From Galbibacter pacificus (GTDB lineage Bacteria > Bacteroidota > Bacteroidia > Flavobacteriales > Flavobacteriaceae): DNA of 64,000 nucleotides. A program made the translations under genes and the position numbers. The DNA is taken from contig NZ_JAPMUA010000005.1 of NCBI RefSeq assembly GCF_029603155.1, positions 1 to 64,000 of the forward strand, written 5' to 3'. Under the pieces are notes generated by a model. The model saw nothing but the letters and a program-made list of their open reading frames with translations, made no database searches and had not been told where the DNA came from. Positions 1 through 8,435 of the stretch are shown here, piece after piece (positions within the stretch are counted from its first letter, which is position 1; each line of letters opens with the position of its first letter).

Positions 1-721
1 CCATATGCTGTCCCATCGGGCATACGTAATAGTCACCTTCCGCATTATAGTGTAGGTTATTTCTGTTAAAATCGTCCTTTCCATTTTTCTTTTTCTTGGA
101 TTTGTAGCTCTGTTCCTCTTTCTCCCTGTCCATTTTCGTGAAGTCCGGTGGTGTTGGATCTTTGTCCTCTTCATCGGCCACGCTCTGGGCGTACTGCCAA
201 AGCTCTTCCAGCTGTTCTGACATTTTCTCCCTGCGCGTTTTGATGGCATTGCCCCATACAAAGGTGTACCGACCTGCCATAGACTCTATCTTGGTGCCAT
301 CGGTAAAGACTTCCTTAAGGGTGACCAGTCCTTCCTCGGCCAGGAGCAGTACCACCTGCTTGAAGATATCCTTGAAGATGGGCTTGAGTTTTTTGCTACG
401 GAAACGGGCGATGGTGTTGTGATCGGCTACCTGTCGGGCGGACTGCCACATATAATTGATGTTCTCGCGCATGGCCTTTTCGATCTTCCTGGAGGAGTAG
501 GTGTTGTCCATATAAGCATAGACCATTACCTTGAGCATCATTTTGGGATGGTAGCTCGGTTTACCCTCCCGGCTGTACTCTGCAACGAGCAACCCTAGGT
601 CAAGTTGTTCGATTACCCCATTGACCACACGCACCGGATGGTTCTCTGGGATCAGTTCTTCTATGCTGGGGGGAAAAAGCCAATTTTGCTGTTGGTTGTA
701 ATCTTGAAAATTGGTATTCAT
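1..721 (-). CDS. IS1182-type transposase, N-terminal 240 residues (partial)
   Basis: Reading leftwards from the ATG at 719-721, the frame stays open to the window edge. The start reads MNTNFQDYNQQQNWLFPPS, followed by EELIPENHPVRVVNGVI and later KPSYHPKMMLKVMVYAYMD, ADHNTIARFR and EVFTDGTKIESMAG. This is the InsH-type N-terminal (DUF772) domain followed by the first part of the DDE catalytic domain, with the first catalytic Asp probably in FTDGTKIE. A Lys-rich charged linker precedes YVCPMGQHM, which is typical just before the rest of the catalytic domain in IS1182 transposases. The remaining C-terminal half lies beyond position 1. No frameshift or stop is seen in the visible part, so the copy could be intact. 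Confidence 0.85.
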   Translation of the reverse strand, partial: MNTNFQDYNQQQNWLFPPSIEELIPENHPVRVVNGVIEQLDLGLLVAEYSREGKPSYHPKMMLKVMVYAYMDNTYSSRKIEKAMRENINYMWQSARQVADHNTIARFRSKKLKPIFKDIFKQVVLLLAEEGLVTLKEVFTDGTKIESMAGRYTFVWGNAIKTRREKMSEQLEELWQYAQSVADEEDKDPTPPDFTKMDREKEEQSYKSKKKKNGKDDFNRNNLHYNAEGDYYVCPMGQHM

Positions 722-834
722 ACGTCTGGTTATCAGACTATAATTTACGCTAAATACAGGATAAAAACAAGCAAATGCTCCTGTATATTCAATAAAAAAG
801 CTGGCCCGGTTATGAGACAGCTTCTTATGCCCTT
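1..834 (-). mobile_element. Insertion sequence of IS1182 type, left part cut off by the window edge
   Basis: The stretch holds the 5' part of a transposase gene reading leftwards (ATG at 719-721) plus about 110 bases of upstream end sequence. The outer end probably lies near 811-834, where the minus strand reads AAGCTGTCTCATAACC; many IS1182-type elements of Bacteroidota begin with an AGnCTGTCTC-like terminal repeat (from memory, not checked). Base composition is clearly richer in G+C between about 100 and 660 than in the AT-rich neighbourhood, which fits recent acquisition. The other terminal repeat and any target duplication lie outside the window, so the element's true limits cannot be fixed. 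Confidence 0.75.
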
Positions 835-870
835 AAAGAACAGAACAATTCTGCTTCATACCTATAAATG

Positions 871-1113
871 TTAGTTCTTTGCCGTACTGTCTTTTTTTTG
901 CGTGTCCTTCTTTGCGGTATCGCTCGAAGCGGTATCGACAGCTTCTTGTCGCTCGCCTTTCCATTCCCTGGCCTGCTCCATGCCCTCTTGTTTGCTTTCC
1001 ATTATGTCCTCGTTAGGCGTCTCTGTCTTTGAAGGTGCTGTTTTATTTTGCTTGCAGGAAACAATCATAAAAACTGTAATCATCATAAGTGCTATCAACC
1101 ATTTATTTTTCAT
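871..1113 (-). CDS. Small Lys/Glu/Thr-rich lipoprotein of unknown function
   Basis: The 80-residue product starts MKNKWLIALMMITVFMIVSC, a lipoprotein signal peptide with Cys20 as the lipidation site. The remainder is a highly charged, low-complexity tail (KQNKTAPSKTE, EQAREWKGER, and a Lys/Asp/Thr-rich end), probably disordered and exposed in the periplasm or at the outer membrane. There is no recognisable domain. It stands alone, about 220 bases downstream of hutH on the same strand, with the IS end about 40 bases beyond its stop codon. The gene could be intact, or the end of it could have been reshaped when the element inserted; nothing in the frame proves either. I call it real because of the clean signal peptide. 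Confidence 0.6.
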   Translation of the reverse strand: MKNKWLIALMMITVFMIVSCKQNKTAPSKTETPNEDIMESKQEGMEQAREWKGERQEAVDTASSDTAKKDTQKKDSTAKN

Positions 1114-1332
1114 CAGTATGCTTTTTTAATTATTTATTCAATGAAATTCACTTAAAGTTGACATAAATAATTTGAACACATTGACCATATCCGTAGAAAA
1201 ATTAGCTGAAAAGAATTATTAGTACAGCTTGTTCACTCCATAGAAATCGATTCCCACTCAGTTATCTACCCTAGGGCATTTCAGTCAATAACAATCTAGG
1301 GTTCACGTAGTAGTCTTCAATAATACTTAAAC

Positions 1333-2844
1333 TTAATCCTGAAATATCTCTTTATTGATGGGATATTGCTCCATAAAAGCAATAGTTTTTACAATATCGT
1401 CATGAAAAATACGGTCTTCATCAACAAAAGTCACTTGTTGCGTATATGCTTTGAAAAGTTTTTCTATGGTTTTAGAAGATTTTGCCGGACGCCTAAATGC
1501 CAAGGCTTGAGAAGCGTTTAACAATTCTATGGCCAAAATCGATTTAATGTTCTGCATAATCTTGTAGCATTTGGTAGCGGCATTGGCTCCCATGCTTACG
1601 TGGTCTTCTTGTCCGTTTGAAGAAACAATGGTATCTACACTTGCGGGAGTGGCCAGTTGTTTGTTCTGGCTTACAATACTGGCGGCCGTGTATTGCGGAA
1701 TCATTAAACCGGAATTTAAGCCGGGATCATTCACTAAACAGGAAGGAAGCCCCCTTTGTCCGGATATCAATTGGTACGTTCTCCTTTCAGAGATACTTCC
1801 CCATTCGGCAAGTGCTATTCCCAGATAATCAAGGGCCATTGCCAAAGGTTGCCCATGAAAATTACCGCCAGAAACAATCTCGTCCTGTTCCACAAAAATA
1901 TTCGGGTTATCGGTTACCGAGTTTATTTCGGTTTTAAACACTTTCCGCACATGGGCAAGCACATCTTTGGAGGCCCCGTGCACTTGCGGCATACACCTAA
2001 ATGAATAAGGATCCTGAACCTGTATTTTTTTCTGTTGGGAAATTTCGCTTCCTTCAATAAAACTTAGAATACGGGCGGCCGTTTTTATTTGTCCGCGGTG
2101 TGGTCTCACTAAATGAATCAATTTATTGAAAGGCTCTGTAAGTCCGTTAAATGCATCCAGCGACATGGTCCCTATAAGATCGGCCAGGTACGAAAGTTTA
2201 TAGGCATTTATAATGCACCACACGCCATAAGCACTCATAAACTGAGTTCCGTTAAGCAATGCCAACCCCTCTTTGGACTGAAGTTCGATTGGTTTCCATT
2301 TTTTTTCTTTGTAAACTTCTTCTGAAGAAATCCGTTTTCCCTTAAAATAAACCTCTCCTTTTCCAAGCAACGGAAGCGACAAATGGGCCAAAGGCGCCAA
2401 ATCTCCCGATGCGCCAAGGGAGCCTTGAGTATAGACTACCGGAACGATGTCTTCATTATAAAAATCTATCAACCTGCATACCGTTTCCAACTGAACGCCA
2501 CTGTGCCCATAACTCAATGACTGAATTTTAAGCAACAGCATCAATTTAACGATTTCCCGGGGTACCAAATCGCCGGTACCACATGCGTGCGACATTACCA
2601 GATTTTCCTGTAATTTGCTTAAATGCGTATCGACAATTTTTACATTACACAAGGAACCAAAACCCGTATTAATGCCATAAACCGGTTTTTTGTCGGAAGC
2701 AATTTTATGATCTAAAAACTCCCTGCACTTTTTTATATTAAGTTTGGCCTCATCAGACAGTTTCAGCTTCAATTTTTCATTGCTAATAGTAGCTATGGTC
2801 TCAATATCTAAAACGTCTGAACTTATATAATAAAAATCTTCCAT
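1333..2844 (-). CDS. hutH: Histidine ammonia-lyase
   Basis: Removes ammonia from L-histidine to give urocanate, the first step of histidine breakdown, in the cytoplasm. The 503-residue length is normal. The MIO cofactor forms from Ala-Ser-Gly at residues 145-147 in GSLGASGDLAPLAHL, and the active-site tyrosine loop YGINTGFG starts at residue 56. Further family blocks are NGTQ (near 199), SVTDNPN and GNFHGQP. The start is the only ATG that keeps the usual N-terminus. The other hut genes (hutU, hutI, hutG) are not next to it: nnr lies upstream and a small lipoprotein downstream, so it is probably transcribed alone. Tyrosine or phenylalanine ammonia-lyases share the fold; the overall match favours histidine. 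Confidence 0.9.
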   Translation of the reverse strand: MEDFYYISSDVLDIETIATISNEKLKLKLSDEAKLNIKKCREFLDHKIASDKKPVYGINTGFGSLCNVKIVDTHLSKLQENLVMSHACGTGDLVPREIVKLMLLLKIQSLSYGHSGVQLETVCRLIDFYNEDIVPVVYTQGSLGASGDLAPLAHLSLPLLGKGEVYFKGKRISSEEVYKEKKWKPIELQSKEGLALLNGTQFMSAYGVWCIINAYKLSYLADLIGTMSLDAFNGLTEPFNKLIHLVRPHRGQIKTAARILSFIEGSEISQQKKIQVQDPYSFRCMPQVHGASKDVLAHVRKVFKTEINSVTDNPNIFVEQDEIVSGGNFHGQPLAMALDYLGIALAEWGSISERRTYQLISGQRGLPSCLVNDPGLNSGLMIPQYTAASIVSQNKQLATPASVDTIVSSNGQEDHVSMGANAATKCYKIMQNIKSILAIELLNASQALAFRRPAKSSKTIEKLFKAYTQQVTFVDEDRIFHDDIVKTIAFMEQYPINKEIFQD

Positions 2845-2929
2845 TAAACTGTGTAATAAATGTGCGCAAAAATCTGTATTCCCATTTAATTATGCAAAAA
2901 AACCGAATATTAATTGGTCCGGTGTTGAT

Positions 2930-3072
2930 TGTTAGGTTATCTATTCAAGGTTTTAGGTTTGTTGTTATGTTGTTGAGAGTTGAGAGGCCAGAGGGTCAAA
3001 GTTCAACAATTAACAGTTAACTATTAACTAACCCCTAATAACTCTTCCCTCATCCCTAACAACTATTAACAA
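2930..3072. repeat. Low-complexity intergenic words (TTGAGAGTTGAGAG / AACTATTAAC type)
   Basis: This non-coding stretch between nnr and hutH is built of near-repeats of short words: TGTTGTTATGTTGTTGAGAG, then TTGAGAGG, and then a run of AACTATTAAC-like words in the opposite sense. The same vocabulary (TTGTTGAGAGTTGAGAG, CTAATAACT, AACTATAAC) recurs at 62.1-62.4 kb and, more weakly, at 14.33-14.37 kb. No reading frame or promoter stands out. Confidence 0.5.
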
Positions 3073-3076
3073 AAAA

Positions 3077-4618
3077 TTATTCGGCATTGCCCTCCATATA
3101 ATCCACGGGGTCTTTCTTGATGAGATCCAAAAAAGCATCTCCTGTAAAATCTATTAAATCGGTTGCAGTCAAGGCTTCCACGCCAGCACGCAAAACGGCC
3201 AAATCGCCCGCTTTTCCATGAATATAGACCCCAAGTACGGTTGCATCAAAAAGTGTATATCCCTGCGCCAATAACCCACAAATAATACCGGTTAGCACAT
3301 CTCCGCTTCCGCCGGTTGCCATTCCCGGGTTCCCGGTTGAATTAAAACTCATTTTTTCGTGGTAAACCGTAACGGTATAGGCCCCTTTTATTAAAATCAC
3401 AACATCGTTTTCGGTAGAAAACTGTTTTGTTTTTTCCAACTTATCGTAATCGTCTTTCCAAACCCCTATTAAACGCTCCAATTCCTTGGGGTGTGGCGTT
3501 AAAACGGCTTTTCCTTTTATAAACTGAATCAGTTCTTTATTTTCTGATAAAATATTAATGCCATCGGCATCTATTACCAATGGTGCTTTGTTTCTTTTTA
3601 AAAACGAAGTAAATGCTTTTATCGTTTTGGGATGTTTTCCCAATCCTGGCCCAATGCCTATCACGCTTGGGTCGATACTAAAGTTGATATCGGTTATAAA
3701 ATTGTCGTTAACATCTGTAACGACCATGGCTTCGGGAAATGCTGTTTGAATGGTTTGATAGCCACATTTGGGCACAAAAGCCGTTACCAACCCAGAACCT
3801 GCATGCAAAGCGGCTTCGCTGCACATTAAGGCCGCTCCTATTTTTCCATAGCTCCCCCCAATAATAAGGGAATGCCCATAGGTGCCCTTATGGGAAAAAC
3901 GGTCCCGTGGCTTATATTTGTTTAAAACTGCCCATTTGTCTACATACTCTAAATTACTTGGCTCTTCGTATAAAAACTGTGTGTCTTGACCAATGTCCAA
4001 AACCTCCCAATATTGTGTGTACCTACCCGTTTCAGGCAAAAGAAAAGGCAATTTTGGCAGTTGAAACGTTAATGTATAATCTGCCTTTACAACAGCATCT
4101 TCCGTAGTTATGCCTTTATCCATATACAAACCCGAAGGAATATCTATGGAAAGTACAAAAGCCCGGTTTTTGTTTATATGATGAATCAATTTACTAACCC
4201 ATGTTATTGGCGGCCTGTTTAGGCCTATTCCAAAAATGGCGTCTACAACAATATCATTAGATTCAATAAAGGGTAAATCATCGTCCTCGGTTAAGAGCTG
4301 TGGCCAATATTTTAAGTTTTTAATCCTGTCGAAGTTCAGTAGAAAATCTTTGGACCTGTTATCGCTAAAGTTCACCACATATACCGAAATGGCATAACCT
4401 TGTTCCAGTAAATACCTGGCAACCACCAACCCGTCGCCTCCATTGTTTCCTATCCCACAAAATAGGTGAATTTTAACATCGCTGCCGTTTAATTGACGGT
4501 GCATCCATTTAAAAACAGCTTTTCCTGCCCTTTCCATTAGCTCCCCACTGCTAATATTTTGTCTTTCGATTGTATATTTATCAGCAAGACGTATCTGTTC
4601 AACAGAAAAAATTTTCAT
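3077..4618 (-). CDS. nnr: Bifunctional NAD(P)H-hydrate epimerase / ADP-dependent NAD(P)H-hydrate dehydratase
   Basis: Repairs hydrated NADH and NADPH: the N-terminal half interconverts the R and S epimers, and the C-terminal half dehydrates the S form with ADP. The 513-residue length matches the fused bacterial form. In the YjeF_N-like epimerase half GIGNNGGDG lies at residues 55-63; in the ribokinase-like dehydratase half the nucleotide-site block NPGMATGGSGDVLTGI lies near residue 440, preceded by LTPHPKELERL. Both halves look complete. It is transcribed away from the thr operon; about 350 bases of shared upstream DNA separate the two start codons and contain the thr leader. The stop codon is followed by low-complexity DNA. 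Confidence 0.93.
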   Translation of the reverse strand: MKIFSVEQIRLADKYTIERQNISSGELMERAGKAVFKWMHRQLNGSDVKIHLFCGIGNNGGDGLVVARYLLEQGYAISVYVVNFSDNRSKDFLLNFDRIKNLKYWPQLLTEDDDLPFIESNDIVVDAIFGIGLNRPPITWVSKLIHHINKNRAFVLSIDIPSGLYMDKGITTEDAVVKADYTLTFQLPKLPFLLPETGRYTQYWEVLDIGQDTQFLYEEPSNLEYVDKWAVLNKYKPRDRFSHKGTYGHSLIIGGSYGKIGAALMCSEAALHAGSGLVTAFVPKCGYQTIQTAFPEAMVVTDVNDNFITDINFSIDPSVIGIGPGLGKHPKTIKAFTSFLKRNKAPLVIDADGINILSENKELIQFIKGKAVLTPHPKELERLIGVWKDDYDKLEKTKQFSTENDVVILIKGAYTVTVYHEKMSFNSTGNPGMATGGSGDVLTGIICGLLAQGYTLFDATVLGVYIHGKAGDLAVLRAGVEALTATDLIDFTGDAFLDLIKKDPVDYMEGNAE

Positions 4619-4693
4619 TTTATAATAAATCTTTAGTTAAATTATTAAATTCTTAATAATAACTTTTTAGTTTTTTTAATACTATAAAAGTAC

Positions 4694-4701
4694 TACATTT
4701 G
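4694..4701 (+). promoter_or_regulatory. Possible -7 element (TACATTTG) for the thr leader transcript
   Basis: TACATTTG fits the Bacteroidota -7 consensus TAnnTTTG and sits 21 bases before the ATG of the thr leader ORF, which would give a very short 5' leader. At the expected distance upstream (4672-4674) the bases are TTT, not TTG, so only half of the promoter is supported. Confidence 0.35.
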
Positions 4702-4722
4702 ACAACGAATACGAGTAAACAA

Positions 4723-4830
4723 ATGCAAAGTTTTAAAAAAATACATGCCACATCTACTTTCCCGATCGGGAACGCATGTATTATTTCTATTATTCGTAAC
4801 ACTACCATTATTACCCCTTTTGGGGTATAA
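4723..4830 (+). CDS. thrL: Putative thr operon leader peptide, 35 codons, Thr/Ile-rich
   Basis: The short ORF begins MQSFKKIHATSTF and ends IISIIRNTTIITPFGV. Its last 16 codons include six Ile (all ATT) and three Thr codons, the two amino acids whose supply controls thr operons through ribosome stalling in enterobacteria. It lies 142 bases upstream of thrA on the same strand, just after a possible -7 element. A 14-base palindrome (4759-4772, TTCCCGATCGGGAA) and a stem ACCCC/GGGGT (4813-4826) lie within it, and a second CGGGAA copy at 4877-4882 could compete for the palindrome's left arm. I see no clear terminator hairpin with a T-run, so the switching mechanism is unproven. Confidence 0.6.
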   Translation: MQSFKKIHATSTFPIGNACIISIIRNTTIITPFGV

Positions 4831-4972
4831 CATATTACATATCGTCCATAATCCATATTTGTTTTTTACAACAAAACGGGAACATTTACATAAAATACAC
4901 ATCCTTTATTTCAACATACATCCATTTACGTTGTATCTTGATACTAAAAACAAAAAAATAAAATACTGACTA

Positions 4973-7420
4973 ATGAAAGTTTTAAAATTTGGCGGCACAT
5001 CGGTAGCAAACGCTCAAAACATAGAAAAGGTAAAAAATATTGTTGCCAATTCTTCAAAGAACGAAAAAGCTGTGGTTGTTGTCTCTGCTTTTGGTGGGGT
5101 GACGGACATGCTCATAAAAGCATCGTTATTGGCAGCCTCTCAAAACGAATCGTACAAAAACGTTCTTGAAGAAATTGAGGACAAGCACCTTAAAACCATT
5201 CAGGAGCTAATCGACATAAATAATCAAAGTAAGGTTATAAGTAATGTAAAAAGGGAACTCAATGTCTTGGAGACCCTGCTTGAAGGTGCCTTTTTAATTG
5301 GGGAAACCACTCCTAAACTATTAGATAAAATTGTTGGTTATGGAGAATTATTGTCTTCTTACATCATAAATGAATATTTTATAAAAGAAGACATTGACAG
5401 CGTACATAAAAATAGCAAACTATTAATAAAAACCGACGACAGTTTTGGCAAGGCCGTTATAGATTTTAAGGCCACCAACGAACTTTGCGAAAATTACTTC
5501 GGCACAGTTACCTACCAGGTTATCGTGGCACCCGGTTTTGTTGCGTCATCGGCCAAAGGAGAAGCGACCACTTTGGGGCGTGGCGGATCTGATTATACCG
5601 CTGCCATAATTGCCGCAGCCGTAAATACCGAGACACTGGAAATATGGACAGACGTGAGCGGGATGTATACCGCCAACCCAAAATTGGTAAAGCAAGCCTT
5701 TGCCATTCCTCATATTTCTTACGAAGAGGCCATGGAACTGTCTCATTTTGGCGCCAAGGTGCTTTACCCGCCAACAATCCAACCGGTATTGTCCAAAGGA
5801 ATTTCAATCCATATAAAAAATACTTTTGCCCCAGAAGAAGAAGGGACCTTAATTACAAAAAGCTCCAACGGAAAAGCACGTGCAGTTAGGGGAATAAGCC
5901 ATGTGGAAAATATTTCGCTCCTTTCTCTTGAAGGAAGTGGAATGGTTGGTATCCACGGAATATCTAAACGTTTTTTTGAAGTACTTTCTGAAGCTAAAGT
6001 GAGCGTAGTATTTATTACCCAAGCTTCTTCAGAACATTCTATTTGCATCGGAGTTGCCTCTGATGATGCCGAAAAAGCCAAAAGTGCCTTAGAAAAGGCA
6101 TTTGAATACGAAATGACCCTAAAGAAAATCAACCCGGTAATGGTTGAAAACGACTTGGCCATTATTGCTTTGGTAGGCGATAACATGAAAAGCCACCAAG
6201 GTTTAAGCGGACGCATGTTCAGTGCATTAGGAAAAAACAACGTCAACATCCGGGCCATAGCTCAAGGGGCTTCCGAAAGGAATATTTCGGCAGTTATCAA
6301 TAAAAACGATGTAAAAAAAGCGCTCAACACTTTGCACGAGCAATTTTTTGAAGACAATGTAAAACAACTCAACCTATTTGTAATGGGCGTTGGGAATGTT
6401 GGTGAAAAATTCTTGGCTCAAATCGAGCAACAGCGCAAATTTTTAAAGAAGCAATTAAAATTGAACATCCGTGTGGTTGCGCTTTCCAATTCCAAAAAAA
6501 TGGTTTTTGACGAAAATGGGCTGGATTTAAAAAACTGGAAAGAGTTATTAAATAATGGCGAAAAAACCGGTTTGGATGCTTTTTATCAAAAAGTAAAAGA
6601 ACTCAACCTCCGCAATAGTATTTTTGTTGACAACACCGCCAACGAAGCCGTTGCAAAAACATACGAAAACTATTTAAACGACAGTATTTCTGTTGTAACT
6701 TGTAATAAAATTGCAGCTTCTTCTCCATATAAAAACTATTTAAAGTTAAAAGAACTTTCAAGGCAATACAATGCCCCTTTCCTTTTTGAAACCAATGTAG
6801 GAGCAGGATTGCCAATTATAGACACGCTAAAGCACTTAATCGCCTCTGGCGACAAAATAACCAAAATACAAGCCGTTCTTTCGGGAAGCCTTAATTTTGT
6901 ATTCAATAATTTTAATGACAAAACCGATTTTCATGAAGTGGTGAAGCAAGCACAAGATGAAGGCTATACAGAACCAGATCCTAAAATTGATCTAAGCGGA
7001 ATTGATGTCATGAGAAAAATATTGATTCTTGCCCGGGAAAGCGGAAACGAACTCGATATTGAACAAATTGAAAATGAAGCCTTTTTGCCACAAGAAAGCT
7101 TGGACACCAGCAATGTTGACGATTTTTACAAATCATTGGTTAAAAACAAAGCGCATTTCGACACTATTTACAAAGAAGCGGCCAACAAGGACTGCCGACT
7201 TAAATATGTAGCGCAATTTGAAAACGGCAAGGCCAAGGTTGGGTTACAGCATGTACCGCAAGGCCATCCGTTTTACAACTTGGAAGGAAAAGACAATATT
7301 GTACTTTTCTTTACAGAAAGATATAGCGAACAGCCCTTGCTCATTAAAGGTGCCGGTGCCGGTGCAGATGTTACGGCTTCCGGTATTTTTGCAGATATCA
7401 TAAGAATTGGTAATTTTTAA
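4973..7420 (+). CDS. thrA: Bifunctional aspartate kinase / homoserine dehydrogenase I
   Basis: Catalyses the first and third steps from aspartate towards threonine: phosphorylation of aspartate and NAD(P)H-dependent reduction of aspartate semialdehyde to homoserine. At 815 residues it has the usual fused layout: kinase domain from KFGGTSVA (residues 5-12) through GRGGSDYTAA (about 201), a pair of ACT-type regulatory domains (about 310-455), and a homoserine dehydrogenase with the nucleotide loop GVGNVG near residue 470 and the catalytic block near GALSGSLNFVF-like LSGSLNFVFNNF. It heads the operon thrA-thrB-thrC, with two bases between its stop codon and thrB. The Thr/Ile-rich leader ORF upstream suggests transcriptional attenuation, and the ACT domains suggest feedback inhibition by threonine. 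Confidence 0.95.
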   Translation: MKVLKFGGTSVANAQNIEKVKNIVANSSKNEKAVVVVSAFGGVTDMLIKASLLAASQNESYKNVLEEIEDKHLKTIQELIDINNQSKVISNVKRELNVLETLLEGAFLIGETTPKLLDKIVGYGELLSSYIINEYFIKEDIDSVHKNSKLLIKTDDSFGKAVIDFKATNELCENYFGTVTYQVIVAPGFVASSAKGEATTLGRGGSDYTAAIIAAAVNTETLEIWTDVSGMYTANPKLVKQAFAIPHISYEEAMELSHFGAKVLYPPTIQPVLSKGISIHIKNTFAPEEEGTLITKSSNGKARAVRGISHVENISLLSLEGSGMVGIHGISKRFFEVLSEAKVSVVFITQASSEHSICIGVASDDAEKAKSALEKAFEYEMTLKKINPVMVENDLAIIALVGDNMKSHQGLSGRMFSALGKNNVNIRAIAQGASERNISAVINKNDVKKALNTLHEQFFEDNVKQLNLFVMGVGNVGEKFLAQIEQQRKFLKKQLKLNIRVVALSNSKKMVFDENGLDLKNWKELLNNGEKTGLDAFYQKVKELNLRNSIFVDNTANEAVAKTYENYLNDSISVVTCNKIAASSPYKNYLKLKELSRQYNAPFLFETNVGAGLPIIDTLKHLIASGDKITKIQAVLSGSLNFVFNNFNDKTDFHEVVKQAQDEGYTEPDPKIDLSGIDVMRKILILARESGNELDIEQIENEAFLPQESLDTSNVDDFYKSLVKNKAHFDTIYKEAANKDCRLKYVAQFENGKAKVGLQHVPQGHPFYNLEGKDNIVLFFTERYSEQPLLIKGAGAGADVTASGIFADIIRIGNF

Positions 7421-7422
7421 TC

Positions 7423-8343
7423 ATGAACGAGATTAAATTATTCTGTCCCGCCACCATTGCCAATGTTTCCTGTGGCTTTGATGTTTTAGGGCTCTGTTTA
7501 GAAAGTACCGGAGACGAAATGATTATAAGGAAAACTTCGCAAAAAGGAGTGCGCATTTCTAAAATCACCGGGCAGGAACTTCCTTTGGAAGCCCAAAAAA
7601 ACGTTGCGGGCGTAGCTGTTCTAGCCATGCTTAATGAAATTGAAAGTGATTTTGGGTTTGAAATTGAAATCATTAAAAAAATTAAGCCCGGAAGCGGTAT
7701 TGGAAGCAGTGCCGCAAGTGCCGCTGGTGCAGTTTATGGGGTAAATTTACTTCTCGATAAACCTTTTACAAAAAATCAATTGGTTGCCTTTGCCATGCAA
7801 GGTGAAGAATTGGCAAGCGGCGCACCGCATGCCGATAATGTTGCGCCGGCACTTTTGGGCGGTTTCACTTTGGTAAAAGGATACGAACCTTTGGAAGTGC
7901 TTAAATTAAACACTCCAAAGGAGCTTTTTGCAACGGTTATTCATCCGCAAATAGAAGTAAAAACAGCCGATGCGCGCTCAGTAATCAAACAAAATATCCC
8001 GTTGAAAAAAGCCATTAAACAATGGGGTAATTTAGCTGGATTGGTAAGTGCTCTTTACACCGAAGATTACGATTTAATTTCAAGGTGTTTGCACGACGAA
8101 ATTGTGGAGCCCATGCGCAGTCCGTTAATACCCGGCTTTCACAAAGTAAAGGAAGCCGCAAAAGAGGCAGGAGCCCTCGGAAGTGGAATTTCAGGTTCCG
8201 GGCCTTCCATTTTTGCACTGTCAAAAGGCGGGGAAACTGCAAAAAAAGCTGCAAAAGCCATGGCCGAAGTTTACAAAGATTTTGGGGTAGATTACGATAT
8301 TCATGTATCAAAAATCAACACCAAAGGCGTAAGGCTTTTGTAA
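7423..8343 (+). CDS. thrB: Homoserine kinase
   Basis: Phosphorylates homoserine with ATP to O-phosphohomoserine, the substrate of ThrC. It is a 306-residue GHMP-family kinase: the N-terminus reads PATIANVSCGFDVLG, the ATP-binding loop KPGSGIGSSAASAAGAV lies at about residues 86-102, and the C-terminal glycine-rich motif GALGSGISGSGPSIFAL near 250 matches the family. It starts two bases after the thrA stop codon, so translation is likely coupled. About 90 AT-rich bases separate it from thrC. Confidence 0.95.
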   Translation: MNEIKLFCPATIANVSCGFDVLGLCLESTGDEMIIRKTSQKGVRISKITGQELPLEAQKNVAGVAVLAMLNEIESDFGFEIEIIKKIKPGSGIGSSAASAAGAVYGVNLLLDKPFTKNQLVAFAMQGEELASGAPHADNVAPALLGGFTLVKGYEPLEVLKLNTPKELFATVIHPQIEVKTADARSVIKQNIPLKKAIKQWGNLAGLVSALYTEDYDLISRCLHDEIVEPMRSPLIPGFHKVKEAAKEAGALGSGISGSGPSIFALSKGGETAKKAAKAMAEVYKDFGVDYDIHVSKINTKGVRLL

Positions 8344-8435
8344 ATAAATACCGAAGTGATTTAAAAATGGCTTACAATTAAACGCGTTGATGCTTTTGAT
8401 TGAAATAAAAAATACAAACAACGAACACCGATAAA

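Noticed and set aside
138..874. Plus-strand frames of 89-94 residues in the first kilobase
   Set aside because: They lie antisense to the IS1182-type transposase or across the IS end and have no protein-like features.
1268..1305. Inverted repeat ACCCTAG / CTAGGGT downstream of hutH
   Set aside because: The stem is only 7 bp with a loop over 20 bases and no T-run, too weak to call a terminator.
4745..4969. Leu/Phe-rich 74-residue frame overlapping the thr leader (MPHLLSRSG...)
   Set aside because: It is in the wrong frame relative to the Thr/Ile-codon run; the Leu richness is a by-product of the ATT/ACC repeats read one base out. The frame at 4723-4830 fits a leader better.
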